A stretch of 64,000 bases of DNA, taken from Caenorhabditis elegans (taxonomy: Eukaryota; Nematoda; Chromadorea; Rhabditida; Rhabditidae). Made by a program: the position numbers and the translations under genes. Shown here one piece after another: positions 1 through 12,872 of the stretch (its first letter is position 1; every line of letters starts with the position of its first letter). Location: NCBI RefSeq assembly GCF_000002985.6, contig NC_003281.10, forward strand, positions 3,906,001 through 3,970,000, given 5' to 3'. The notes under the pieces were generated by a model. It did no database searches and was not told the DNA's origin. It saw only the letters and a program-made list of their open reading frames with translations.

Positions 1-1659
1 CTCTCATCTTTGCGATTTCCATGTAGAAATTCATAGATATACCCCAAAAGAATGAGAGACGCGGAGCAAATGCATCAATAGTAAGTCCAGCATTTAGTCC
101 AGTCTCACAGTATTGAATTCCATCTGCAATTGTAAAAGCCATCTCAAGAACAGCATCAGCTCCAGCTTCTTGCATATGATATCCAGAAATTGAGATCGAA
201 TTGAATTTTGGCATTTCACGAGAAGTGTATGCAAAGATGTCTCCAATGATTCTCATCGATGGCTCTGGTGGATAAATGTACGTATTTCTGACCATAAATT
301 CTTTGAGAATATCATTTTGAATCGTTCCAGCCAACAGCTTCCTACTGACTCCAGCTTCTTCGGCAGCTACAACATACATGGCAAGTACTGGAACGACAGC
401 TCCGTTCATTGTCATTGAAACTGACATTTTTTCGAGATTAATTCCATCGAACAGTTGACGCATATCTTCAACTGAATCCACAGCAACACCGGCCATTCCG
501 ACGTCTCCGAATACACGCGGATTGTCAGAATCGTAGCTGGAAATTTTTAGATTTAGAAAAATGATTTATTGAAAAGTTATAATGACCCCAAAAGACCTAC
601 TTTTATTAATTTTGTCGCAGGTTCAATATTTCAAAATCAATCAATTTACTACATATAAAGCGCGTGTCGTTCCGTCACTATGTAGTTTGATCTCTGATCA
701 GAGCAACGAAATTTTGGGAAACCTTATGCTAAATGCGCAGCAGACATCGATCGAGGTCCGCGATAGACATCGTATATCTAATGTGTTTTCTCAAAAAAGT
801 CGTGGGCCGCGCCGTAGGTGCGATCCACGGCTGGTTGGAGTATATCCAGCTAAATTCTCTAGTTTTGTCAACTTTTTTTCTGTTTCAGCGATTTTTTGTA
901 ATTTTTTTAAGATTTTAAATTAATAAATTGTTCATTCTGGAACCAAAATGCAGTTTTTAACAAAAAAAACCCACAGAAAATTGGCTGAGTTCGAGAAAAC
1001 TCGATGGAAAATGCTCGAAACAACCGAAAGTCGTCTTCTTTTTCCATTGAGTTTTCTAGAATTTCACCAATTTTTAATTTAATTGTTTTTTGTTAAAAAC
1101 TGCATTTTGGTTCCAAAAATAACAATTTACTAATTTGAAATTAATCGAGAACTGAAACAAGGAAAAGTTGACAAAATTAGAGAATTTAGCTGGATTAGGC
1201 TACTTTTGGGACCATTTTGAGTATTTCATATCGATTTTTTTAAACAAACCCTCTATGAGTGGCCAAATCAAATGCAACTGAAAGTCCTTGCTGCCCTGCT
1301 TTAATATTCTCCTTATAGAACTTATTCGACTCTTCAACAGTCGAAAATCCAGCGTATTGTCTGATAGTCCATGGCCGTTGAGTATACATTGTTGGATATG
1401 GTCCTCTAGTGAATGGGAATTGACCGGGAAGTTCAACAGATCTTTGAGCATCACAATCTCTATCAGATCTCAAATAAAGTGGCTTGATTGGAATTCCTTC
1501 AGGGGTATTCCATGTCAAAGTGTCCGCTTCACGGCCTTTCATCGCCTTTTTTGCCATGGCAGCCCATTTTTGATCGATTGGGGAGCGGGTGTAAGCTCCG
1601 GAAGAAGATGGACGGGTTGAGCATCGGAGAAGTGTGGGTTTCAGTAGTTGAAGATACAT
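1..1659 (-). CDS. mmcm-1: Methylmalonyl-CoA mutase, mitochondrial (5' part, runs off the left edge)
   Basis: Adenosylcobalamin-dependent isomerase converting (R)-methylmalonyl-CoA to succinyl-CoA in mitochondrial propionate breakdown. Two exons are present: 1659-1250 and 536 down past base 1. They join as [11 protein letters not shown], exactly as in animal mutases. Residues 1-20 are basic and Ser/Thr-rich, fitting a mitochondrial presequence. Then come [58 protein letters not shown] and PRLSFFWGI, the substrate-barrel signatures of the family. About 315 of some 740 residues are visible; the rest of the barrel and the C-terminal cobalamin-binding domain lie left of the window. The ATG at 1659 sits about 28 bases after a TTTCCAG site near 1688, a good trans-splice acceptor. 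The 713-bp intron holds an inverted-repeat element, listed separately. Confidence 0.95.
842..1198. repeat. Inverted-repeat element in the mmcm-1 intron
   Basis: The stretch TATCCAGCTAAATTCTCTAG at about 843 returns as its reverse complement near 1170-1195. An inner pair, GGAACCAAAATGCAGTTTTTAAC at about 940 and its complement at about 1090-1118, continues the arms. The whole is a palindrome of about 355 bp with a centre near 1020, typical of a non-autonomous foldback or MITE-like element. There is no coding capacity. Confidence 0.75.
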
Positions 1660-1689
1660 CTTGCCTTTGTGGAAAGGCAGTGATGATCT

Positions 1690-3328
1690 GGAAATTGATA
1701 TTATCGAAGGAAATAATATAAAAACTCAAGAAGACAATCATGAGAGAACGTTTTGCAAAATTGATTTATGTTTTCGAAACTAAAACTAACAAAAATAAAA
1801 ACTAATTTTTGTGTCACAAGTCCTTCGATGTGACCAAAAAACCGATCACTGCTGTCGAGTTTTGTCAAAAACAACGAAATCGCTGTGGAACAGATAGGCC
1901 AGAGAAAGAAAATGTGAAATTTGAAAAGATCTAATCGTTTGGCACGTATTGAGCTAGAAGAATGAAAAAAAAATGATTTGTTAATTTGAAAAATCCTTCA
2001 GTTTTGACTTTCAGCTTTTAAAAATCCAGTGAAACTGAAATTAAATAGATTATGAATTGTGTTTTTTTTTTCAACAATTATACGCCCTAATCTAGAAACT
2101 ACTTCGAAAAACTTATTATTTTTTTAAATTCTAATTTAGAAAGCAAAAAATAAAACAATAAAGACCTTGTAGTCGCCGTCAATCTCTTGACAGATCGTAA
2201 ACAAGCGCAAAAATGAAGATGGGCGGTTTTTTAATTGAAATTTTAAACAATAATATTAGAGAACTTTCGAATTATTTAAGTAAAACTGAAAATTATCGAA
2301 AAGAAACATTGATTTAGCATAAAAAGCCGCAGAGGACACTCGGGGAACAACAACTGACTCTGTGTCTGCGTGCAAAACTGAAAGTAGCATTTATCTCTGC
2401 GCTCTCTCATTTTTGTGCGTATTTAAGAAAAGTCTAGTCACTTCTCTATCTTTCTTTTTTCAATCCTACAATTCACGTCAAAAAAAACTTGTTTATTCTT
2501 TGAAGGAGGGTCAGATATTTGATTATTGTAGTCTCTAGCGTTTTTAAGTGGTAAATACTAAATTTTAAATCGGTTGATATGCAAAAAATAAATTAATCAG
2601 GCTTAATAACAGTTGTCAAACCACTTCGGGTCAAATACTTGAAACTTTTCGAACTTTTGGGAATCTTCTAAACTGAAAAATTGAAAATCCACACGGTAAA
2701 TAGGATAAAAAGAATTCCAATTTTAAACGAAAAAATTTAAAGAAATTAAAAGAAATAAAAAATTGTCGTCAAGTTGAATGCTTTCTGTGCACTTGGATGC
2801 AAACACCAAGCTCCTCACTTTACGCGCAATTTTTTTTCCTTTTTATAATTTAAAAATATTATTTAACATGTCTTCTCAGATAGTTATGGCTAATATCAGT
2901 TTCAACCAAAAATTAAAAAGACAAAAAATTAATTTTTCAGATTTTTTTCATATAAAATTAATATTACATGAAAAATTCGAACAAGATAGTTCAAAAATAA
3001 AAGCACCATTGAAAATTGGAAATAGTACAAGAAGTGTGTGAGTTGTTGGTCGGTGTTAAGAGGGACAAAAGGCAATGAAAGATGAATATAAAGCAAGTCA
3101 ATATATAGAGAAGGAAGAAAAAAATCCGTATTTAGAATGGGGTAAAAGCAGTGTGATGAACAATTGATGAAGGAAAAAAAAACAAAAAAATGGAGATTTT
3201 TTGAATAAAACAAAGAAGAATGTGACAATTTATCGCTAAATACTCGTTTCGAGTTGTTTGGATGGAGAAATTGAGCTTTCATATTAGAAAATTTGGGAAA
3301 ATTATTAAAATATAAGGATAAAAACTAT
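1690..3328. other. Intergenic: mmcm-1 upstream region and pat-3 downstream region
   Basis: AT-rich DNA without a supported exon. The part nearest 1690-2500 should carry the mmcm-1 promoter; it includes a GC-richer patch at about 2330-2450 with CTCTGCGCTCTCTCATTTTTGTG and a short CT-rich run. The part near 2800-3328 is the likely pat-3 3' UTR and termination region, though I saw no clear AATAAA on the minus strand close to the stop. The short open frames here look like chance. Confidence 0.5.
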
Positions 3329-6300
3329 TTAGTTGGCTTTTCCAGCGTATACTGGATTTTTAAATGTTGTCGTGGCCTGTTTGTAGATTGGGTTCTCGTT
3401 CTGAAAAATGATAATTTGATAAATTTATATGTTTTTTGTTCCGTGTCACTTACCGTATCCCATTTGGCCATAAGCCTTTCGTTATTGAAAGTAGCGTATT
3501 CGGATCTATCATGAAGTACTGTGAGCAATTTCCAGAGCAACAAGAGAAGAATTCCGAGGATTACGATACCCGCAATGACTCCGAGCACAATTGCGAGCAC
3601 AGGGACAGGTGGAGGACAATCTTTATGTTTTCTGACCCAGACTGTTGCATTATCTGTGGCCTCATCGTAATAGTAGAGATAATAGAATGTACAATCATCA
3701 GCTGGATCCACAAATTGGCAGGGTGTAGTTTCGTTGAGATCTGGAAATTTTAAAATTTCAAAATTTCAAGTTTTTTAATCGAGAAAAAAGGTTTAGAGAA
3801 TTAGCAAAATTGCAATATTTACGTTTTAAGTATTATACACATTTTAAGGCAAAATCCATTATTTTCAGAAAAAATGTTTCTATTTTCCTGAAAATCAAGA
3901 TTAAACGTTTAGAAAATTAACAAAAAGTGTAATATTTTAACAAATCAAATCAAATTTCCATTTAAAAAAAGAAGAAAAATGGGCAAAATTCCAAGCTATT
4001 TTTCGATAAATCAAAAGTTTTAGTTTTCCAATATTTCGAAAAAATATTTTAATATCTTTTTTTCTTTAAATTTTCCGATCAAACGTGTTTTTTTTTCAGA
4101 AATAAAATTTTCAAAAGTTTCTGACATTTAAAAAATTGATTTTCTGCTTTATCAGTATATTTTTTTAACTTACTGGGTAATTCCTCAACAGGAATAACTT
4201 TGAATTCACACTGATCACAGGCGGTCTCATTAAGTGGCCCTGTCTGCCATTGCTGGCACATTACACAATTCTTGTATTCCACACATTTCGTCGGACACGT
4301 CGGACAAATTTCGCATTTCGCTCCCGAATATCGATTTCCGTCGGGCGAATCGAAGCATCGACATCTTCCACAAATACATTCACCCTTTCCATTACAGATT
4401 TTTCCATTTGCAGAGAGGCATGAATCAGTTGAAATTGGGCATTCACAGGCTCTTCCAGTCCATCCAGGTGCACAAATACACTTTCCACAGTTGCATTCAC
4501 CGTGTTCTGCACAGATTTTACGATCGTGTCGTGGGCAATTGAAGTTGTCGCATTCACAGAATTCTCCAGAGATTTGTTCTTCTGGATTGGCACGTGGATT
4601 ACATTCACAACGTCCACAGTTACACACACCACGACCCTCACAGATTGCTGATTCGTTAGTTCTGGAAATTAGATCATTAGAATTTTTAAAAAAGAAAAAA
4701 CGGAAAACAAAAATAGCTTAAATTTTTTAGCATTTTTGATAAACAATTTAATTTTTGTTAATTTTCTAACTTTTTTTCCAATTTTTTTGATTTTCTCTGA
4801 ATTTTTTTAAAAAATGTAAGAAAGCAAAAATTATTTTCTAAATTTTCGAGCAAAAGTTTAAACTTCTGATTAGGCAACGACCTTTTTTTCGGAGTTTTTC
4901 CGGCAAATTTAAATGGATTTTCTCGTTTTTTCTTGTGATTCCATCGAAGGCGTCAAATTTTATCCAAAAAACCGAGAAAATTCAGTTGAAATTTTTAAAA
5001 AGAAAAAACTACAGAAAATCAATTTATTTGGAAATTTTCAAGGAATTTCAAAATTTTGTGATCTTAATTTTTATTCCAATCAATTTTCGATTAGTATTCC
5101 AGCCATAGAAGTTTTATAGCTTTTTTTTCGATTAAAATTTTTTTAATACTGCTCGGCCAATATATTTTTTAAAATTATTTCTCACATAATTTTCATGTTA
5201 AATTTTAAAAAAAACCATACCTTTTGCATTTTTCATTGAGCGCAGCAGTACTCATTCCAGGTCTATTACATTCACAATATTTTCCAACATTTCCTCCTTT
5301 GCATCGACAAACTCCACAAACCATATCTCCTCCGTTACAATCAGCCGAATTCGTCACAATTCTGTCTTGACGTTCACAATCACAATCGCATAAAACTTTA
5401 ACATTAACGATAAGTGTCTCATCCAATCCAGATGGTCCGATACGGAGAACAAAATCACGTTTATCGATACAATGAGTATTTTCAAGGGTTACTTCGAATT
5501 GAACTTCATCTCCAACACGAATTCCCTCACAAACATTGGTATCTTTCAGTGTGGTTCCGCTGAAAAATTACGGTTATTTATAGGGTCAAATTTTAGAATA
5601 AAATTGTAATAATTTTAATAGTTTCGCTCCAAAATTGTGCTTTTTTTTAGTTTAAAACAATTTTATGTGAAGACTTTTTCGTCTAGAAACGTGAGAATTT
5701 AAGAGAGCTCAATTTTTCGATTCAAATTACTTTTTTTTTAATTTCGAGAAAAATGAATATTGAAAATTGCACGGCGAGGGCAATATTGTAGATATTTTAC
5801 AATTATTTATATTGTTTTATGTAAAAGCGGATGAATCTGAAGGTTTCAACACCGAATTAACAGATTTTCACCTGAAATACCATAAATAAAAATTATATTA
5901 CCAATTTTGAATGTTAAATACAAAAAAAGTAACAAAATAATCCAAAATCAGAATTTCAGCCAAAAACGCTTCTTCTCGTGGAGTACACGAAGCCTGCGTA
6001 AATCTACATGATCGAGGTCTTTCTCAATCTGTTTCTACAGCGTTTTTTTGTTTTTTTTTTAATTTTCAAAAGTTCCCAACTTTCATTTAAATTGAATATT
6101 ATTCAAAAAACTCACTCCAAACACATAGATCTGTAAGTGAGCTTGAGTCCTTCTGAAGCATTTGCATTATCAACCATAATGATCTTTTCACTAATTTTCA
6201 AATATTCCTTCTCAATCAAATCGACAATATTTCTTGAATCATTAGCCAAAACTCCAACCGACGATGAAACATCTGGGAGTGCATTCGACAATTGTGTATA

Positions 6301-8129
6301 CAAATCCTGATTGTTCTTTGTAACAGCAAAAATGACATTTGCCTTACGATCCTTGATCATTTGATGAAGAAGTGCAATTGATGGATAATCTTGATTAAGT
6401 GTTTCAGTATAATATCCTTCTCTATCTAAATGACATGTTCCATCATTTGGTTCGACGACACCTGCCAATCTTCCGTCTCCAGCGAAATGGAATCCAGCGT
6501 CAGTTGAGAAAACGATCATTTTACGAGCACGTTCACGCCACCCAATGGTTTTCTGAAATATTGATTTTTAGATTTTAAGCTTTCCCGATATCTCAAAAAT
6601 GTTGATTTGATTCTTTTTGAATTTTTCTTTTAAATCAAATAACCACTTACATTACAAGCCAACGCCTGAACAACAGCATCGAAACCTCCTTCCGGAGCAT
6701 CCAAATTTCCAGAAATTTCAGCTTTATCAACTTCAGCCTTGAACTTTGCCGTGTTCGTCGTCAATGACATTTGATGCTTGAATCCATATGGTTCTGCACA
6801 TGGTGTTGGACACGGAGATAATTGTTTTTCGATTCGTGGATCGATGAATGGCATAAGTTTCTTGTCAATGAATGAACCGAATCCTAATCGGAAATTCTTT
6901 GTGACAGTTCTCATTCGTTCGGCGAGCAAGTCTCCGAGTTCGGACAGTTTCTGTTTGTCATCCTTCATGGAATATGAGAGATCCATCAAATAGTACAAGT
7001 CAACTGGATAATCAACGGCTTGACGGTAGGTCACATTGAAACGAACACGGGATTCTGAAAAAAAAACATTTAGATTGTTGTTGATATTGAAGAACTGGAT
7101 TTAGAGAAAAATCTTGTGATTTTACAAGTTTTCGAGTCGCAGCGGTCACTAATTAATTTTTATTTTATAATCACCCTGAATTGCAAATTTTAGAAGTTTA
7201 TCATTAATTCGTTGATTTAGGCATATTTTAAGCCCAAAAATCTCTTAAAATCCAAAAATAGTCAAACGAGCCTAAAATGTGTAAATCAACGAATTATGAT
7301 AATAATAATAAATTACTTCACTTAATTGTATATTACAGGAGCTTTTTAAGATAAAAATTAAATAAAAAAGAGGCTGAAAATAACCAAAACCGGAAATATT
7401 TTAACTTTCCGCAAAAAAAATGCAGTACGATTTTTTTTTCAGTGTTTTTGAGACAATTTTCAAATGTGATTTTCAGCGGTTTTTGTTGTGAAAAATCAAT
7501 GAAAAACATTTCTTTAATTAGTGCAAATTTTTCCTGAAAATTTAAGACTACGAAATTACCCTGAAATCTTCGTTTTTTTTGCTGAAACCCCAAAAAATTT
7601 TTTGTATTTTATTGATTATTTTCATCGAGTTTTTAAACGAATTATCTTTGAAAACCATATAAAAAACTTACTGGGCCGAATTTCGACGTACATCTCCTGT
7701 GGTTTGATCTGAACGGCTTCTTCCTCAGATTCAACTTGTCCTTGATCGGAGAGTTTACTGTCTTCAGTGATATCCAATTTTGTGGCCGGATCCTCGATAT
7801 AACTGTTTGGACATCCATGTTCCATGAGCTTGGCACGGCTATCACAACGGGCATATGGCTTCTTCTCGTCGAACATCTGGAATTTTTTTTATTAAATAAA
7901 ATAAATTCATGGTCTCAAGCATTTAACATACCGGTGCTCCACACCACGCGCAAGATTCATGATATTGAATGCACGCTGAGCATGTGTAATTGTCACGTGA
8001 CAGACTGTAGCATGGGAATTCTGATTTTTCGACGACTTTTCCAGTGACTTCTCCAGTCTTCCAATCGCTTGCTGGTAAAGCGAATGGAAGAAGTGCTGCG
8101 AGGAGCAGCAATGATGTTGAAGGTGGCAT
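3329..8129 (-). CDS. pat-3: Integrin beta subunit (beta-PAT-3)
   Basis: Beta chain of the integrin heterodimers that bind matrix and anchor muscle dense bodies and M-lines. Exons: 8129-7932, 7876-7672, 7054-6651, 6552-6116, 5559-5221, 4661-4174, 3740-3454 and 3400-3329; they total 2430 nt, or 809 residues. Order: signal peptide (about 1-21, LLLLAALLPFALPA), Cys-rich PSI domain, the beta-I domain with the MIDAS motif DLSYSMKDD, four Cys-rich EGF-type repeats (CNCGRCECN and CNCGKCICAPGWTG are typical), a beta-tail region, one membrane helix (PVLAIVLGVIAGIVILGILL), then a short tail. The tail has HDRSEYATFNNERLMAKWDT and two NPXY motifs, NPIY and NPVY, which bind talin and kindlin-type PTB domains. 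The ATG at 8129 follows a TTTTTCAG site near 8151, a likely trans-splice acceptor. Intron 4 carries a dispersed repeat. Confidence 0.98.
5968..6040. repeat. Dispersed repeat copy in pat-3 intron 4
   Basis: The stretch containing CTCGTGGAGTACACGA, CTGCGTAAATCTACATGATCGAGGT closely resembles an arm of the inverted-repeat element in the GALT intron at 13332-13580. I read it as a partial or diverged copy of the same family; no second arm is obvious here. Confidence 0.5.
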
Positions 8130-8151
8130 TTGATGCCGGGTAGGTTCAACT

Positions 8152-10995
8152 GAAAAATTAATTAATTGGCTTTTAGTACATTGAGAACGGAGTAATTAGA
8201 AAAAAAAACGGTGAGATTAAAAAATGGTGTATTTATAAGAAAAATTGATGATGAAACTCTACAGAAACCTGATATCAAACTGCTTTCAACAGGTGGCAAC
8301 TTTCATACAACTTTTGAAATTTTTAAAGCTCTCCAAAAAAGTTAGATTTTTTGAAAAAAATATTTTGATATAAAAATCAAGAATATCATACTAAAAATGG
8401 CACATCCCCAATTCATAATTTCTTCAGTGAAGAAAAAGTTATAATATAAAAGTTATACAATAAAAAATATATAGGAAATTTTGAAAGAAAATGACTTCTT
8501 GAAATATTAGTCACCATAGTAGGAAAATTTATTGTTTACTCAACAAACGGAGTGAATGCGGGAAGTATAACGGAGTCATGTTCTTTTTGTTAGAAAATTA
8601 CATAGTTTTCGGGGGAAAATATAAAAAAACTTGCAGCGAGGAATATTGGAGTTCAGACAACTCGGATTTGAGAAAAATCGGTCGTGTCGAGACCGGGTAC
8701 AGTATTTTCGGGAAACAATAACTTAATTCGGTATCTGCAGGCACACATGTGTAATGTATGAAATTTGAGATTTCGGGATAAAACTTCATCCGTTTAACAT
8801 TTTTGGAAGTTATGCACATAACTTTTCAAACCTTAAAAATCGATAAAAGTATCAACTACGTCCACCGATCACCTCTTTTCGGAACGTGGGCGGATCTGCC
8901 AAGTGCTTCGACAGGAGCATCTCTCGCCTTCTCTCTCTTCACAACTGCCATCAACCCAGCAGCAGAATGCTCTTCGAAGAGATAGTGTAGGCGATAGAGT
9001 GCTCTATGTTGGCCGGGAGAGGGGCTCGGACCAAAGTGTAACGAGAGTTACACCTGCTTGTATCGTCGAAGAAACAAAGAAGACGAAGGGAAGAAAACCA
9101 AAGGGAAATGGGTGAAAAGGCGTTAGAATCGGGAGCTTCTAGAGACATCAGAGACCGATGAAATTGCGAAATTCACAGGAGGGGGTTTGATGTGGTGAGG
9201 AAAGGGATTTTTCGATAGTTTCAATATCGTTAGTTTGGTTCAAAAGTGGGAGTGGATTCTCATTTTGGAAGACATTCAAACAGGGATATTAGCTGAAACT
9301 AAAAAAAAGGATTTCACATTCTAGATCGACATTTTCCTTCTTTTTTTTGTGGTTTAATGAAATTTCTGACTATTTTGGGTATTTTTAAGCTTCCCGCTAT
9401 TCCAAAAATGTTTAAACTCATTGCTGAACATCAAAACTGTTCCTGGTAAACTAGTTTAGGTGAAACTTTGAAGATAACTATAATTCTTGCTCTTACAGCT
9501 TATGAATGCACCTAGTAATTATTAAAATGTCAAAGTATAATTAATTTTAAAATGGCTGTCAAAAGTTATCATACAACGATATAACAATTTAGACATTGTG
9601 AAAAACGACGATTTCAACACTTAAATAACGAAAAGAGTAGAAAATAATAGCGTCTGAGTCATTCTTGTTCTAAATTTCCCACGCCCACCGTCTCCCGTCT
9701 CCAATCCATCAAATCGATAACAATCTGATAGGAACTAATTCAAAATCCAAACTGAATTGAAATTGAAATTGGGAGGAACAAAACGAAGAAGGGAACCAAG
9801 GGATGACAAGTAGTAAGACATCTGGTGCATACATATACTAGTATCCTCTGTCTCTATGTCTCTCTGTGTTCGTATTGCCCTTGTGTGTTTAATCATAGCA
9901 CTAGCCCGGAATAAAAGAGCATTGAATCTGTGGAGAGACAGACACAATGAGAAGAGGGGTCGACTGTTGGTACTTTTGTTAGCAGGAGGGGAATCTACAG
10001 AGAAAAGAAGCAGTTAAACGGAGTGTGGACAGCAGCAGTCAGGATATATGGAGATCGATGATTATTGTGGGTGATGATGGGCGGCGGAAGAACAAATTAA
10101 AACAAAGTTTTCTCCCGAAAAAATACCGTTTTTCGTAGGCATGTGGAGATATTCAGCATTCAAAATTATGAAAGATGCCGAAAAAGAGGAATATTCTCTC
10201 TGGGGATATATCATCACTCAGGCAGAGCAACTTTTGATGGCCCGACACCATCAAAAAGAGGATGAAATGTAGTTTTTTGGGGAATTCTTGAATGAGAAAA
10301 GAGCTGAACTACAAAATAAAGACAGTGCAGCATGTTCTCATAATATTTTTCATTAAAATAAAATGATAAAATTTAGAAAAATAGAAAAACGCTCAAATTT
10401 TATAGTTTGTCGACGTTTTTTTAAGCGTTTTTCCAATTGTTTTAACAGAAATAGAAGTTATTTTCGAATAAAGAAACACCAGAAGCTAATTTAGCTAAAC
10501 CTCAAGAGAAATACGAGCTAAAGAAGCTTTTCTTTCAAGAAACATTCTATCAATGCAGAATTCTCCACCAAAACCTGCGTTTGAAGCTGTCAAGCTAATA
10601 TATCATAACTTTCACCTCTTTTTCACTTTTCCCCGCTAATTTTCCTATTAGTCGGGCTATATCTTGCTGTCAAACGATATGCACTTGAAGAAGAATTATT
10701 AAAGTGATTGGAAACATGGAAAACATAAAGAAAAACAAATGAAACGAAACATTTTGCGAAATAAAGAAAAATAATGTGAATTGAAAACCCCCGCGAAAAC
10801 CTAAAGTGTGTGCGGCGACTTTGCAAACACTGCGCGCGCAGCTTGCAAGTGGGCGGAGTTACTGAATACCGATTACTTTTTGCAGTTCGTAAATATTTTG
10901 CTGCTCAATTTGCTCTGATTTTTATTTTTTTTGTGTTAAACAAATTTGCAATTTTACATTTTTCAGTTAAATCACTCAATTTCGGGTCGTTCACC
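8152..10995. promoter_or_regulatory. Divergent upstream region between pat-3 and the CCDC47 homologue
   Basis: About 2.8 kb without a supported exon separates the two divergent starts, so it should carry both promoters. The pat-3-proximal part includes a diverged dispersed-repeat fragment with GTCGTGTCGAGACCGGGTAC near 8682. A GC-richer and pyrimidine-rich block lies at about 8870-9130 and another at about 9660-9970. The CCDC47-proximal part has a GC-rich patch at about 10800-10860 (GCGGCGACTTTGC, CTGCGCGCGCAGC). Open frames in these patches are short and I do not support them as genes. No specific factor site is claimed. Confidence 0.55.
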
Positions 10996-12526
10996 ATGAA
11001 AATCGTCTGGATTTTCCTAATATTCTTCATCGGGTTCGCAATCTCTACGGATGACAATGAATTTGCGGAATTCGAGGATGAATTTGTCGGGAGTTCAGCA
11101 ACACAAGCACCGGAGATACAACGCGAAGGGGAACCACCTGTATTGAAGCAGGTATTTGTTGAATAACGTTTAATATATTTGGAAAAATACATTTAAAATT
11201 TCAGAAAGACGATTTCGAGGAGGAAGACTTCGGCGTTGTCGAAGAGGAGCCAGAAGAAGCCGAGAAAGTAAGAGAAGCGGATTCTGACGATGCAGCTCCG
11301 GCTCAACCTCTTAAATTCGCTGATGTTCCTGCACATTTCCGTTCCAATTGGGCTTCATATCAAGTTGAAGGAATTGTTGTGTTAATTATTCTTATCTATA
11401 TGACAAATTATCTTATTGGAAAAACCACAAATGCATCAATCGCTCAAACTATCTTCGATATGTGCAGACCAACGTTGGAAGAGCAGTTCGCTGTGGTAAA
11501 TATATCAAACTGAAAAATGTTTTAAACTCAAATATCTTTTTAGGTTGGAGACGATGGCACCACCGACTTGGACAAGATGATTCCCAGTTTGAAACATGAC
11601 ACAGATTCAACATTTTCTGCCTGGTGTACAGGACGTGTCAATGTGAATTCCCTGTTTTTACAGGTAAGAAATTCTTCAATATAATATATTTATAAATAAG
11701 ATTTTCAGATGAAAATGGTCAAGCGCCAGGACGTTGTCTCTCGTATAATGGAAATGTTCACTCCATCAGGAGATAAAATGACCATCAAAGCCAGTCTAGA
11801 AACCACAAATGACACTGATCCTCTGATCTTTGCAGTTGGTGAGAAGAAAATCGCGTCAAAATACTTCAAAGAGATGCTCGACTTGAACAGCTTTGCCTCG
11901 GAAAGAAAACAAGCAGCTCAACAATTCAATCTTCCTGCTTCATGGCAAGTATATGCTGATCAAAATGAAGTTGTATTCTCAATTCTCGACCCAGGAGTTG
12001 TATCACTGCTCAAAAAACACGAAGATGCTATTGAATTCATCCATATCTCGGATCAATTCACAGGACCAAAACCAGCAGAAGGGGAAAGCTATACTCGACT
12101 TCCAGAAGCCCAACGATATATGTTTGTATCACTGAACTTGCAGTATTTGGGACAAGATGAAGAATCAGTAATGGAAATTCTCAACTTGGTGTTTTATTTG
12201 ATCGATAAGGCAAGAAAGATGAAGCTTAGCAAAGATGCCAAGGTGAAAGCAGAGAGAAGGAGAAAGGAGTTTGAAGATGCTTTCTTGAAGCAGACTCATC
12301 AGTTCAGGTTAGTAGATTCAATTAAAAAACGTAATTTTCATTTTAATTCCCATAATTTTTCAGACAAGAAGCTGCTCAAGCTAGACGTGAAGAGAAAACT
12401 CGTGAGCGAAAGCAGAAATTAATGGACGAAAGTGATCCGGAGAGACAGAAGCGGTTGGAGGCCAAGGAACTTAAACGAGAAGCCAAAGCAAAATCGCCAA
12501 AGATGAAGCAGTTGAAAGTCAAGTAA
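10996..12526 (+). CDS. CCDC47/calumin family ER membrane protein
   Basis: Homologue of CCDC47, an ER protein of the PAT complex, which works with the multipass translocon during membrane-protein insertion. Exons: 10996-11151, 11205-11495, 11544-11663, 11709-12307 and 12364-12526; 1329 nt, 442 residues. Residues 1-17 form a signal peptide (MKIVWIFLIFFIGFAIS). An acidic luminal stretch follows (about 20-80), then one membrane helix at about 107-124 (EGIVVLIILIYMTNYLIG). The cytosolic domain includes CRPTLEEQFAVVGDDG and FSAWCTGRVNVNSLFLQ. The C-terminal 90 residues are a basic, Glu-rich coiled-coil ending KSPKMKQLKVK, as in the family. Length fits the animal proteins (about 480). The gene is followed 344 nt later by the trans-splice site of the GALT gene in the same orientation. 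Confidence 0.9.
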
Positions 12527-12872
12527 ATAGTCGCCATTCAAATTATTTTATTTTTCATGATTAAGCCTCAAATTTCTCAAGTTTTCCATGTTCTTTCTCA
12601 TTTTTAATATCTTTAAACTATTCGGTTCTTGAAATGTTTTGTTTTTGACTACATTCCTTTTCCGCTCAATTAGGTTATCTCGTTCCCCTCAATTTTGCAT
12701 ATTTTTGCATAATGCGAAAATATTCAAATTTTGAATTTAAGTTCCACCCTTGAAATTGAATTTTTGATGAAAAGTATCTGTTTTATTAATATGATGAAAT
12801 CTCCGAATCGTATAGACGAAGTTTCTTGCCTTTTCCAAATTACAGCATTTTAGGAGACTAATATTTTCAGAA

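Noticed and set aside
1690..3328. pat-3 and mmcm-1 as an operon
   Set aside because: Same orientation, but about 1.6 kb separates the pat-3 stop from the mmcm-1 trans-splice site, much more than usual operon spacing, and a GC-richer promoter-like patch lies between.
8225..8285. Box C/D-like motifs (GATGATGA ... CTGA)
   Set aside because: The motifs are only about 20 nt apart with no terminal stem or second pair, too short for a snoRNA.
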